Assembly: GCA_019429185.1 (NCBI GenBank)
Contig: JAHYJH010000001.1
Span: forward strand, 1-64,000
Origin: Vicingaceae bacterium
GTDB lineage: Bacteria; Bacteroidota; Bacteroidia; Flavobacteriales_E; Vicingaceae
Length of the DNA: 64,000 nt
Direction of reading: 5' to 3'
Positions 41,915 to 51,696 of this stretch are shown one piece after another. The position numbers and the translations under genes were made by a program. Position 1 is the first letter of the stretch, and the number at the start of each line of letters is the position of its first letter. The notes beneath the pieces were generated by a model. That model saw only the letters and a program-made list of their open reading frames with translations, had not been told where the DNA came from and did not search any database.

Positions 41915-41933
41915 TGTTCTATATTTTTGGAGT

Positions 41934-42389
41934 TTAGTTATTTATTATTTGATTGGTGTGATCTTTAGTTTTTACATCGGTTATTATTTTTTCAATTATT
42001 CCTTTCTCATCAATAACAAAAGTTGTTCGGTGAATTCCATTGTAGGTTTTACCCATAAATTTTTTTTCACCCCAAACGCCATAACGGTTTAGTACTTCTT
42101 TGGTTACATCTGCCAACAACGTAAAATTTAGCTGTTTCTTTTCAATAAATTTTTGATGTGATTTTTCGCTATCTGCACTAATGCCTATTACTTCATATCC
42201 TTGTTTTTGTAAGGTGCTATAATTATCTCTTAAATTACATGCTTGAACCGTACAACCTGGGGTAGCATCTTTTGGATAAAAATAAATGATTACTTTTTTA
42301 CCTAAATAATCTGCAATAGCATGGGGCTTTCCGTTTTGGTCGTTGATGTTTAATTCTGGCGCTTTATCGCCTTCTTTTAGGTGTGTCAT
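41934..42389 (-). CDS. bcp: thioredoxin-dependent thiol peroxidase (peroxiredoxin Q/BCP)
   Basis: [20 protein letters not shown] active site. Confidence 0.93.
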   Translation of the reverse strand: MTHLKEGDKAPELNINDQNGKPHAIADYLGKKVIIYFYPKDATPGCTVQACNLRDNYSTLQKQGYEVIGISADSEKSHQKFIEKKQLNFTLLADVTKEVLNRYGVWGEKKFMGKTYNGIHRTTFVIDEKGIIEKIITDVKTKDHTNQIINN

Positions 42390-42510
42390 ACTTACTTTTT
42401 TTTCAGATTTACAAAGTATAGGAATCTTTTGTGTTTTGACAAGGGAAGGAGGATAAATTTATTAACAAAATTGAGGATTAGTTAATGGTTAATTGTTATT
42501 CTTTAATTGC

Positions 42511-42888
42511 GGTGTACGACAAATTTCTCTTTTACTATTTTTCATCGGTTAACAGGAAGTGTGAGGATTTTAACTTTTTCTTTTTGCTTAATCAAAAAGA
42601 AACAAAAAATCAAGACTGCTGATAAAACTCTTGTTTTTTTACTGATAAAATTGCCGCACAACCCAAGCCCTATTGCATTTGTTCTTCGTTGTTGATTTAT
42701 CAAAGGAATATGCCTACTCTCTCTTTTGTTTATAAGCAGTTCAAGGATTGCTTTCTTTTGCCATCGCTAATTTTAACAGTTAAAAAAACTAACGAATTTT
42801 ATCAGAGGTCGCTCCCTTACTTAATTCTTGTAATGTTCCAAAACTTTCATTATAATTTTTTTACTGAAAGTGAAATTTGTCGTACACC
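42511..42888. mobile_element. MITE-like element family B with 17-bp perfect terminal inverted repeats
   Basis: ggtgtacgacaaatttc (42511-42527) / gaaatttgtcgtacacc (42872-42888); left part shared with 21891-22040. Confidence 0.75.
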
Positions 42889-42890
42889 CG

Positions 42891-44087
42891 TTAATGGTTA
42901 TTAATTATTGGTTTGTTTCGGTTTTGTTGAATCACATAAAATGCACCGACAACTCCAATTAAAAATAATATTATAGCTATAATTTCTGCTTGTGTGGCTT
43001 TCATACCAAAAATGTTATAATCGGGATTTATTCTTATTTTTTCAATAAAAAACCGTTCTATTCCATTAAAAATAAGATAAATAGAAAACATTAAACCGGG
43101 AATGGTTATTTTTTTTCTAAAAAGCCACAGTCCACCAAAAATGATGAATGCCATGATGGTTTCATAAAAAGGAGTGGGCCAAACGGGTTTTTCTAAGGCA
43201 TAGCAATAGCCTTTTCTACATAGTTCTTCGCAATAATTTTCTTCACAAGCAGCAATTAAAATTCCATCTGCATTTACATTGTGCGGATAGGTAAAAGACC
43301 ACATCCATTCGGGTAAAAAACTTAATGCTTCGGGCATGGGCAGTTCGTTAGTTGTCCCCCAATCTCCATCGCCCGAAAGCTGACAACCTATCCTGCCAAT
43401 TCCGTAAGCCAACATCAATCCCGGTGCACAAGCATCAATAACATGAACTAATTTTAATCCTTTTTTGTAAGCATAATAAATCACAGCTCCACCGCCAATA
43501 ATTAAACCTCCATAAATACTTAGTCCTGATCCAGAAAAAAGCACCCCAATTGGATCTGCAAGAAAGCGTTCTAAATCTTCTATGGCATCAAAAAGTTTTG
43601 CTCCTAAAATACCTCCAACGGCAGCAATAAAAGTCATGTTGCCCACATGTTGGTAAGGGTGCATTTTTTCTTCTACTTCTTTGGGTTCGGGCAAACGCTG
43701 TTTTTCGGCATCTCTATATTTTAAATAAGCAAGTGCAATTGCTCCAACAATTCCTGCAATTAAATTTCCTTTTAAAGAAAGCACAAAATCGGGTAAATCG
43801 GCTGTAGCTTCAGCATAATTAAATAGTATTCCTCCAATTTTGTAGCCTACCACAAATCCAAAAATTCCGTTACCAATCAATTCATTTATACTGGCTTTTT
43901 CTCCTTTCACAACTTTTATAATGGAGTAGGAGAGAAGTCCTTCGTTTTCTTTTCGTTTCATTTCACGAACAAAAAGTAAGTTGGCTGCAATAAATGCCAA
44001 CGCTACCATAAATCCAAACATAGGTAATGGAAAGGAAAAAGAAATTCCAAATAAATAGTTCAATAAATCAGATAGAAATGGGAACAT
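42891..44087 (-). CDS. lgt: prolipoprotein diacylglyceryl transferase
   Basis: GRIGCQLSGDGDWG signature and multi-pass membrane topology. Confidence 0.92.
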   Translation of the reverse strand: MFPFLSDLLNYLFGISFSFPLPMFGFMVALAFIAANLLFVREMKRKENEGLLSYSIIKVVKGEKASINELIGNGIFGFVVGYKIGGILFNYAEATADLPDFVLSLKGNLIAGIVGAIALAYLKYRDAEKQRLPEPKEVEEKMHPYQHVGNMTFIAAVGGILGAKLFDAIEDLERFLADPIGVLFSGSGLSIYGGLIIGGGAVIYYAYKKGLKLVHVIDACAPGLMLAYGIGRIGCQLSGDGDWGTTNELPMPEALSFLPEWMWSFTYPHNVNADGILIAACEENYCEELCRKGYCYALEKPVWPTPFYETIMAFIIFGGLWLFRKKITIPGLMFSIYLIFNGIERFFIEKIRINPDYNIFGMKATQAEIIAIILFLIGVVGAFYVIQQNRNKPIINNH

Positions 44088-44120
44088 GAAATAAGTTGTT
44101 TGTTAATTGTTAATTGTTAT

Positions 44121-44175
44121 TAGCCCCACCCAACCTCCCCTAAGGGGAGGGGTTTCCAACACGCAAAGCCTTTAC
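44121..44175. repeat. dispersed repeat family C, copy 3 (reverse)
   Basis: ccaacctcccctaaggggaggggtttccaacacgcaaagcc. Confidence 0.65.
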
Positions 44176-44188
44176 TATTTGTTATTTG

Positions 44189-45556
44189 TTATTTGTTAAT
44201 TGTCATTTGTAAGTATTCCATCTTTCCACTTCCAACTTCCAGCTTCTGTATTCCATCTACCAACTCCCCAATCATTGTATTTTCATTATCAATAGCAATT
44301 AATTTTATGGATTGTATGGTATTTTCAAGGGTTGAATCATAAGGTACTTTCACTTTTATATAATTTTCCGTAAATCCACTTAAAAAGCCTTCATGTTGTT
44401 CCGTTTCGAGCAATACATTGAATTTTTTATGGAGGTGTTGTTCGTAGAAAAAGCGTTTTTTCTTTTCGGAAAGGATGTGCAGCATTTTGCTTCTGTCGCT
44501 ACGTACTTCTTTAGGAACAGGATTTTCTAATTTAACGGCAGTGGTATTTTGTCTTTCAGAGTAGGTAAAAACGTGCAAATAGGAGATGGGAAGCTCATTT
44601 AGAAATTGATAGGTTTCTAAAAAATCATCGTTTGTTTCGTCAGGAAAACCTACAATAACATCAACTCCTATGCACGCATGAGGCATTTTTTCTTTGATGC
44701 GATATACCCGGTCTGCAAAAAGTTCTTTTTCATATTTTCTTCGCATCATTTTCAATAATTTGTTTGAGCCAGATTGCAAAGGAATGTGAAAGTGCGGCAT
44801 AAATTTAGTTGATTGTGCTACAAAATCTATGGTTGCATTTGTTAGTAAGTTGGGTTCGATGGATGATATTCTATAGCGATTAATTTTTTGAATTTTATTG
44901 AGTTCAATAACCAATTGATGAAAGCTTTCATTGTCATTTCCTTGTCCGAAATCGCCAATGTTTACACCTGTTAGCACAACTTCATTCACGTTGGTTAACG
45001 CAATTTCTTGAGCTACTTTTATGGTTTCGGCTATGGAATTGTTTCTGCTTTTCCCACGAGCCAACGGAATGGTGCAGAACGAACAAAAATAATCGCAACC
45101 ATCTTGTATTTTCAGAAAAGAACGAGTTCGGTCTCCCTGCGAAAAAGAAGGAATAAATTGGTTTACTTCTTTGATTTTAGATGCAAAAATTTGAGCGGTT
45201 TCGTTCTTTTCAATTTGAGTTAGATGTTCAATGATTTTAAACTTTTCGGAAGCACCCAACACCAAATCAACACCATAAATTTTTGCAATTTCTTCGGGTT
45301 TCAATTGAGCATAACAACCAATAATGGCAACAAATGCATTAGGATTTATTTTTAATGCTTTATTTACAAGTTGCTTACATTTTTTATCTGCATTTTCGGT
45401 AACGGAACAGGTGTTTATCACATACACATCGGGTGTATCATCAAAATCAACACGAGCAAATCCTTCATCCTCAAACATACGTGCTATGGAAGATGTTTCT
45501 GAAAAATTCAGTTTACAACCAAGTGTATATAAAGAGACTTTTTTATTTGGATTCAT
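44189..45556 (-). CDS. mtaB: tRNA (N6-threonylcarbamoyladenosine(37)-C2)-methylthiotransferase
   Basis: YTLGCKLNFSETS, QDGCDYFCSFCTIPLARGKSRN radical SAM motif. Confidence 0.92.
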   Translation of the reverse strand: MNPNKKVSLYTLGCKLNFSETSSIARMFEDEGFARVDFDDTPDVYVINTCSVTENADKKCKQLVNKALKINPNAFVAIIGCYAQLKPEEIAKIYGVDLVLGASEKFKIIEHLTQIEKNETAQIFASKIKEVNQFIPSFSQGDRTRSFLKIQDGCDYFCSFCTIPLARGKSRNNSIAETIKVAQEIALTNVNEVVLTGVNIGDFGQGNDNESFHQLVIELNKIQKINRYRISSIEPNLLTNATIDFVAQSTKFMPHFHIPLQSGSNKLLKMMRRKYEKELFADRVYRIKEKMPHACIGVDVIVGFPDETNDDFLETYQFLNELPISYLHVFTYSERQNTTAVKLENPVPKEVRSDRSKMLHILSEKKKRFFYEQHLHKKFNVLLETEQHEGFLSGFTENYIKVKVPYDSTLENTIQSIKLIAIDNENTMIGELVDGIQKLEVGSGKMEYLQMTINK

Positions 45557-45590
45557 AAGGTTGCAAAAGTACTAAATATACTTTATAACA

Positions 45591-45725
45591 GATGTAGAAC
45601 AAATATCCCTTTTATTATTTTTGTTAGGCATTTTATTCAAAAGAAAAATTTGTCATTATCACAGCAAGACCTTCAAGGTCTAAATAAGAGAAATTTACCT
45701 ACGGTGCTTCGTGGTGTCGTTACGC
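45591..45725. repeat. dispersed repeat family B, copy 3
   Basis: Right end aaatttacctacggtgcttcgtggtgtcgt is the reverse complement of 21897-21925; contains gaccttcaaggtc palindrome. Confidence 0.65.
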
Positions 45726-45731
45726 CTTTTT

Positions 45732-46685
45732 TTAGAAAAGAAGGTTTTTAATAGCGGCTGATTTTTGCATCACACTCTCTTTTTGGGAGTTTATTTTAAT
45801 CAAATAAATTCCTTTTGGATGGGTGGATAAATTTACTATTAGCTTTGAGCTATTCATTTTGGTTGCATAAACCAATTCTCCTAAAAGACTAAATACTTCA
45901 ATTTCAAAATAGGATTTATTGGTGTTGAATTCAATGTTAATAAGACTGTTAGTTGGATTGGGGTATATCGAAAAGTTAGAGAATGAAGTTAGATGATTAA
46001 TATTTACTATACATGGATTTGAGCAATTGGTACTAAATGTGACTGATGGATCTATATCTGTCCAATTTGTGGCAGACCACGAAGCATTATCTACTTCTAT
46101 ACAAGTTAAGTTGGGATTATTTGTAGCATAAAAAGATTGCATATTGGTATTGTTTCCATTTTTAATATTTAAACAAGTGAGTTGATTATTTTCACAATCC
46201 AAATACTCTAAATTACTGTTTTGAGATAGATCTAAACTAGTTAATTGATTATCAAAACAAAACAAAGCATTCAAATTAGTATTAACTATAAGATTGATAA
46301 GTTGATTACCACCGCACCATAAACCAGTTAATACTGCATTTTGCGAAACATCTAAGTTTACTAAACTGTTGTCTGTACAATACAATTGAACTAATGCTCC
46401 ATTTTGTGAAACATTCAAATTGGTTAAATTATTATCAGAGCAATACAATACCGTTAATGCACTAAAATCTTCTATTCCAGTTAAATCACTGATGTTTTTT
46501 TGGTTAAGATAGATAGAACTAATGGTATCAATATTAGCGGTTGAAATAGTTCCGTCAGGTACACCCAAATCATATCCTAAATTAATTAATGCCTGTTCAA
46601 AATTTACATCAGGAATTAAGGTGTTTTGTCCTAAGAAACTAGTTAAAAAAATAAACTTTAATAGAACTAAGAGAAGTATTTTCAT
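45732..46685 (-). CDS. LRR-like secreted protein with T9SS type A sorting domain
   Basis: Repeated NLTNLNVSQN/LTSLDLSQN units; C-term FSIYPNPTNSLINIEF...KGIYLIKINSQKESVMQK. Confidence 0.85.
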   Translation of the reverse strand: MKILLLVLLKFIFLTSFLGQNTLIPDVNFEQALINLGYDLGVPDGTISTANIDTISSIYLNQKNISDLTGIEDFSALTVLYCSDNNLTNLNVSQNGALVQLYCTDNSLVNLDVSQNAVLTGLWCGGNQLINLIVNTNLNALFCFDNQLTSLDLSQNSNLEYLDCENNQLTCLNIKNGNNTNMQSFYATNNPNLTCIEVDNASWSATNWTDIDPSVTFSTNCSNPCIVNINHLTSFSNFSIYPNPTNSLINIEFNTNKSYFEIEVFSLLGELVYATKMNSSKLIVNLSTHPKGIYLIKINSQKESVMQKSAAIKNLLF

Positions 46686-46739
46686 AGGTGATATGCTTTT
46701 TAGTTAATGCAAGTACTCTTAACTCCTAAGTACTTTTTC

Positions 46740-48761
46740 CTACTCTACAACTACTTTTTGCACCACACTTTCTTTTTGGGAGTTTATTCTTACCAAATAA
46801 ATTCCTTTGGGTTGATTAGCAAGGTTGATATTTAGTGTTGACACATTAATTTGTTGCTCCAACACCACTTGCCCCATAAGGTTTGTAATTGTGATGTTGC
46901 CACCAGCAAATTGTTCTAATTGGGTAATGGTAAAATTGCCTGAGGTGGGGTTGGGGAAGATATGTACTTTATCATTTATGGGTGCAATAGAATTTTCATC
47001 TATAACTTCAAACTCTTTATCAGATTGATAATATAAAGAGTTGTTAGATATACCTTTTGAATAGGTTTCATTATTTGGAACGTCAACTCTCAAAAAGCTA
47101 TTACAATTTAATCCTTCATCAATTCTATATGTGCCTAAATTTAAAGTTGAATTAGGTAAAATTACAATAGATTCACTTGCTACAACTTCTATGGGTTGGC
47201 TTACTGTAGAATTTGATATAGTGATGTTTTTACCATATACATTGCTTGTGATATTCTGCCCAGTAATAGTTCGGTTATTAGTAAAAAAATGAATATAATT
47301 AGTATATTCAGACCATCCATTAAAATCAGAATTAGCAATTTTTATTCTGTAGGTTTGTCCACTTTGAAAAATAATATAAGGTGAAGGGAGATAATTTCTT
47401 AAATCAATAGGATTTAAGTAAAATTCTCCATTTATTCCACCCACATTAATTAAATCGGGGCTTTTAAAATTTTGCCATTTTGTAAATTCAGGACCAACAG
47501 GAGTTAAGTTGTCATTAACTAATGTAACAGATATAAAAAGACTTGAAAACCAACAAATGCATGATATAATATTTGAATTACACTGAAACGCATCATTATC
47601 ACTGCAACTCCCAAAAATAGACCTATTTTCAGGATGTATATTTGGAGAAATTAATTGAGGGCAAGATGGATTAGGATGAACTCCTGATAATATAATAGGA
47701 TCGTTTAAGCAAATTTCTATAACTTTATCTCTTTTGCCATTAATTAAAAAACCGTTAGCTAATTTCCTAGTATTAGGCACTAAACATGGAGGAGTTTGCA
47801 CAGGTTCTTGACGCCAATAACGAACATAATCTATTTCGAAAACACCTGGAAATGTTTGTGAATTAGGAGGGTTGCCTGTTTTACTTGTTTCAATAGCCAT
47901 ATTTAGTACAATATTCATATAAGATCTTGGCCATGCTACTTGCTCCATTGCTTGAGTTTGATAAGTGTTTGATTTACATAATTTATATTCAGCATTTGTA
48001 TTAATATATCTGAATTTACGATGAATAAAAATATTGTCAATATAAAAATCAATTCTATCACTTGTGAAATAACAAGTAAAAGTGTGCCAATTGTTAAGAT
48101 CGTTTCTCGCCATCTCGAAAGAACATTTTTCATTTGTAGTATTTCCATCATTATTTAAATCAAAATGAATATTATTTGTATATTTAAAGCTATTATGGTA
48201 TGAATCTTTATCATAATATAATTCAAAAAAATCAAGTTCACTCCAATGAGAACCACCTGGAGAACTATCTCCGTCAAATAACCAAAATGCAGGCCATAAG
48301 CCCTTTCCCTTAGTAACTCTACATTTTATTTCATACTTACCCTCTCTATAAAAATTGTGAGACCAAATGGCAGAAGAAGAATATTGATATGTTCTTAGGT
48401 TAGGTAGCCCATCTTCTAATATCTGATTATGAGGTTTGTAAGGAATGGCAGGTCTGGTCTTAGCAGTATTATTAGCAATTATTTTTAATGTGCCTCCAGA
48501 AACTTCAACATTATCAGATTCAAGAGTATATATTTGGTATGAATCACCTCCAATTAAAGCCCCTGGTTGATTGGTTAATCGCCATTCATTTAAATCTAAT
48601 GAATTTCCATTAAAATTATCTTCAAAAGTAAGGATATATGGATTAGGGTTACACATGGGAATACCAATAATGTATGGGGGAATTAAAGAACATTGGGAAT
48701 ATAAATTGACGTAACTTATATAATAAAAAATAAGCAGAAGTAAGATATTCTTTGTTTTCAT
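46740..48761 (-). CDS. glycoside hydrolase family 16-like secreted protein with T9SS type A sorting domain
   Basis: FEDNFNGNSLDLNEW, GKGLWPAFWLFDG, ELDFFE (ExDxxE catalytic pattern); C-term IFPNPTSGNFTI...KGIYLVRINSQKESVVQKVVVE. Confidence 0.85.
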   Translation of the reverse strand: MKTKNILLLLIFYYISYVNLYSQCSLIPPYIIGIPMCNPNPYILTFEDNFNGNSLDLNEWRLTNQPGALIGGDSYQIYTLESDNVEVSGGTLKIIANNTAKTRPAIPYKPHNQILEDGLPNLRTYQYSSSAIWSHNFYREGKYEIKCRVTKGKGLWPAFWLFDGDSSPGGSHWSELDFFELYYDKDSYHNSFKYTNNIHFDLNNDGNTTNEKCSFEMARNDLNNWHTFTCYFTSDRIDFYIDNIFIHRKFRYINTNAEYKLCKSNTYQTQAMEQVAWPRSYMNIVLNMAIETSKTGNPPNSQTFPGVFEIDYVRYWRQEPVQTPPCLVPNTRKLANGFLINGKRDKVIEICLNDPIILSGVHPNPSCPQLISPNIHPENRSIFGSCSDNDAFQCNSNIISCICWFSSLFISVTLVNDNLTPVGPEFTKWQNFKSPDLINVGGINGEFYLNPIDLRNYLPSPYIIFQSGQTYRIKIANSDFNGWSEYTNYIHFFTNNRTITGQNITSNVYGKNITISNSTVSQPIEVVASESIVILPNSTLNLGTYRIDEGLNCNSFLRVDVPNNETYSKGISNNSLYYQSDKEFEVIDENSIAPINDKVHIFPNPTSGNFTITQLEQFAGGNITITNLMGQVVLEQQINVSTLNINLANQPKGIYLVRINSQKESVVQKVVVE

Positions 48762-48791
48762 AATATTACTAATATATTGTTTTTGATAACT

Positions 48792-49592
48792 TTAATTAAA
48801 CCTAATTCCTAAAATTAATCTAAGTGTGTTTATCCGAAAAAAATCATCATAAATATTAACTCCACTAAAACTATATTTATATTCAACTTTCATAATAAAC
48901 TTAATATTTTTAATTAGCAAGTTGATTCCAATTCCAAATTTTCCTCCATGGTATAAATCACTTTCGAAACTATCTTTATTGTAATAACTATAATATTGTT
49001 GTGTAAGATTGTTATAAGTTACTATTTCACCTTTAGACTGACCTTTAAAAATTGATGTGATAAAAAATCCTGTTTCAATAAAAACTTTTGAACTTCTACT
49101 AATATTAAATCGTAAATTAATGGGGAGAGATAGAGAATGTGATTTAAGAGCAACATCATTATAGCTGGAAAATCTATCTATAAATATTTTATCTTTAATA
49201 AAATTAATATTATTATATTCCATTCCTGACAAAAATTCAAAATGTTGCTTACTATAAAGTAGATATAACAAACTGATGCCAAAACCATATTGATTTTTAA
49301 TACCTTTTTGCGATAAGATTGCTTTATTTAAATTAAAATTTATTTCGTAAGAAGGAGGTTTTTTTATATTTTGAGAGTTATTATTCCTAATTAAATCCAA
49401 CTGATTATTATTGAAATTATCTTCAAATTCTAATATCCATGGGTTGGGGTTACAGATTTGGTTATCGTTAAATTGGACAGTAGTCACTTCACAGTCATTA
49501 CAACAACCTTTGCAAGTACAGTCTATCTGTGCATTTAATACTATATGCATAATTAAAAATGATATCAATAAAATTTTCTTAATATGTATCAT
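48792..49592 (-). CDS. outer-membrane beta-barrel-like protein with a GH16-derived N-terminal leader (chimeric)
   Basis: N-term CNPNPWILEFEDNFNNNQLDL parallels CNPNPYILTFEDNFNGNSLDL of the neighbouring GH16 gene; remainder is barrel-like. Confidence 0.65.
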   Translation of the reverse strand: MIHIKKILLISFLIMHIVLNAQIDCTCKGCCNDCEVTTVQFNDNQICNPNPWILEFEDNFNNNQLDLIRNNNSQNIKKPPSYEINFNLNKAILSQKGIKNQYGFGISLLYLLYSKQHFEFLSGMEYNNINFIKDKIFIDRFSSYNDVALKSHSLSLPINLRFNISRSSKVFIETGFFITSIFKGQSKGEIVTYNNLTQQYYSYYNKDSFESDLYHGGKFGIGINLLIKNIKFIMKVEYKYSFSGVNIYDDFFRINTLRLILGIRFN

Positions 49593-49606
49593 AGGTTTTT
49601 TTAAAT

Positions 49607-50239
49607 TTAGTCAAACGAATAAATAAATTTTAAGAGGATTAAGCTATCATAATATTTCTTGGGAATTTCTTCTGATGATGATGAGTGGTAATAACGAATT
49701 TCATTGTATACACCTGTAATCCCATTATTTTTTTGATACATTAATCCTACTCTTTTATTAGATGAAATTTTCACATTCAATCCGAGATTGTACTCGAAAA
49801 GTAAACTGTAATTTTTCTTTGTTTCCTTATAATCGCTAGATGTTACATCATCTGCCAACGTGAATACATTAAGTAAGCCAAAACCAGCCATGAATTGAAC
49901 TTTTTTACCAAAAAAGAAATCACCTCCAATAGGAACAGTAAGACTTGTTGTTTTAAAATGTGAAGCAGAGCGTTGTATATTTCTATGGTTTATTTCAATT
50001 CCTGTTTTGAATCTGGTAATGGCATATTTTGGGGTATAGTAATAATCGAAACTTGCTAATAAATGTTGTTTGTTTTTTATGTTAAAGGGATTCATCCATG
50101 TAGTTTGTTCATCAAGATTTTGATTAATTAGGACTTGCCCAAATCCAATACTTCCACCTATTTCATGTCGCTGAGCTTTTAACTTAACTGCCGAAACACT
50201 CAAAATAAAAATAATGCTATATTTTAGTATTTTATTCAT
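49607..50239 (-). CDS. hypothetical outer-membrane beta-barrel-like protein
   Basis: Signal peptide ending in KAQ and alternating beta-strand pattern. Confidence 0.6.
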   Translation of the reverse strand: MNKILKYSIIFILSVSAVKLKAQRHEIGGSIGFGQVLINQNLDEQTTWMNPFNIKNKQHLLASFDYYYTPKYAITRFKTGIEINHRNIQRSASHFKTTSLTVPIGGDFFFGKKVQFMAGFGLLNVFTLADDVTSSDYKETKKNYSLLFEYNLGLNVKISSNKRVGLMYQKNNGITGVYNEIRYYHSSSSEEIPKKYYDSLILLKFIYSFD

Positions 50240-50241
50240 AC

Positions 50242-51459
50242 TTATTTACCTTCCAACTCGTTAATTCTTTTATCTTGTTCTATAATATAAAGTGTCAATT
50301 CCTCTATTTTTTGTAATAAAATAGCATCCATTTGAGCAAGGTCTATGCCTTTTTCTTTCACTTCAGTAGCAGAAGGCACATCGGGTAAGTGTTTGTTTTT
50401 AACTATGAAATTTTCTAATTGAATTAAAGACATTAAATTATAATTGGGTTCAAAAACAAAGTCAGACCAAACAATACTTGCAGCATCTACATTTACTCTC
50501 CTTGCTCTAATAACTCCTTCCACCGAAAGTTTAGCACCATTAACTGCGGTTGTGCCTATGCCTACATTTCCATTGCCCAACACTACGAAACTTTCTTCTT
50601 GTGTTTCAGCATTATAAACAGCAAATGCTTTGGTTTTATTTTTTGCTACCATACTTCGTATTCCATATCCGTAATCTCCTGTATGATTAGTTGCAACTGT
50701 TAAACCTGTTTCATTTTGTGCAACAACATTTAATTTTGAGAAATTCAGGTTATCCGTTCCTATGCCTACACTTCCATCTCCTTTTACTACAAACACATCT
50801 TGATTGGTACTGTGATTGGTTACCGAATAGGCAATTATATTTGTTGTAATAACCCTATTTTGAAAAGCATATTTTGTTGATGATGTTGCTGTAGAAGGAA
50901 TAGTGAGTAATCGAAATCCGACTTCTTTTCCTACGCTTCGCATATTTAGCTGAATTTCATTATCAGCAGCAACGCCTATTGCTGTGGTGTTTAACCTAGT
51001 TATTCCTCCTATGGTTAAATCTCCTGCTATGGTTACGCTTTTAAAATTTGGGCATAATGCGATATCATCATCAGTAGTAGTGCCATTAGCAAATACCCAT
51101 GGGGTAACATAACTACAAACATAAGTGTCATCTTGGGGGATTGTTAAATTTGAAAGTGCTATTCGACCAACAGGATTAATGGTTAATATTCTTGCTTCCT
51201 GAATCGGTCCAGAGGAAGGAGGAGGTGTTGGGTGAATCCTAAATTTATCTAAATACACATTTCCAAAAAACTTGGCAGCCGTATCTTCCAACAATCTAAA
51301 ACTTTCAACATTGTTTCGTTTAAAAACTAAGTCAACATTATTGATAGTACCAACAAACTGAGTGGTATCGACTTGACTACCGTTTAATTTCCATGGTGCT
51401 TGTGCATTGGGGTTGCTATTCGGATTTTGGGCTATAGCTATAGAACTCAGCCAACCCAT
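50242..51459 (-). CDS. tail-fibre-like secreted protein, 5' end frameshifted by a heptamer repeat
   Basis: VWSDFVFEPNYNLMSLIQLENFIVKNKHLPDVPSATEVKEKGIDLAQMDAILLQKIEELTLYIIEQ C-term; open frame continues 5' through KFSILIFS into the repeat without a start codon. Confidence 0.75.
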   Translation of the reverse strand: MGWLSSIAIAQNPNSNPNAQAPWKLNGSQVDTTQFVGTINNVDLVFKRNNVESFRLLEDTAAKFFGNVYLDKFRIHPTPPPSSGPIQEARILTINPVGRIALSNLTIPQDDTYVCSYVTPWVFANGTTTDDDIALCPNFKSVTIAGDLTIGGITRLNTTAIGVAADNEIQLNMRSVGKEVGFRLLTIPSTATSSTKYAFQNRVITTNIIAYSVTNHSTNQDVFVVKGDGSVGIGTDNLNFSKLNVVAQNETGLTVATNHTGDYGYGIRSMVAKNKTKAFAVYNAETQEESFVVLGNGNVGIGTTAVNGAKLSVEGVIRARRVNVDAASIVWSDFVFEPNYNLMSLIQLENFIVKNKHLPDVPSATEVKEKGIDLAQMDAILLQKIEELTLYIIEQDKRINELEGK

Positions 51460-51483
51460 ACTAAAAATTAAAATTGAAAATTT

Positions 51484-51560
51484 GACGATTGACGATTGAC
51501 GATTGACGATTGACGATTGACGATTGACGATTGACGATTGACGATTGACGATTGACGATT
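51484..51560 (-). repeat. perfect heptanucleotide tandem repeat, (GACGATT)11 on + / (AATCGTC)11 on -
   Basis: 77 nt, 11 identical units, between ATG (51566-51568, - strand) and the body of the 50242-51459 gene. Confidence 0.97.
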
Positions 51561-51696
51561 GAATTCATAATTAAAAATTTATAAATGAGAAACAAATGTA
51601 AAACAGTTTTTTGAGAGAAGCAAATTTATTTTCAATTATTCTTCCTAAGCAAGAGTAATTAACTACTTGATTGGTTATGAATTACCTTTTAATTCC

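Noticed and set aside
51484-51560. CRISPR-like array
   Set aside because: Units are 7 bp, contiguous and without spacers; this is a simple tandem repeat, not a CRISPR.
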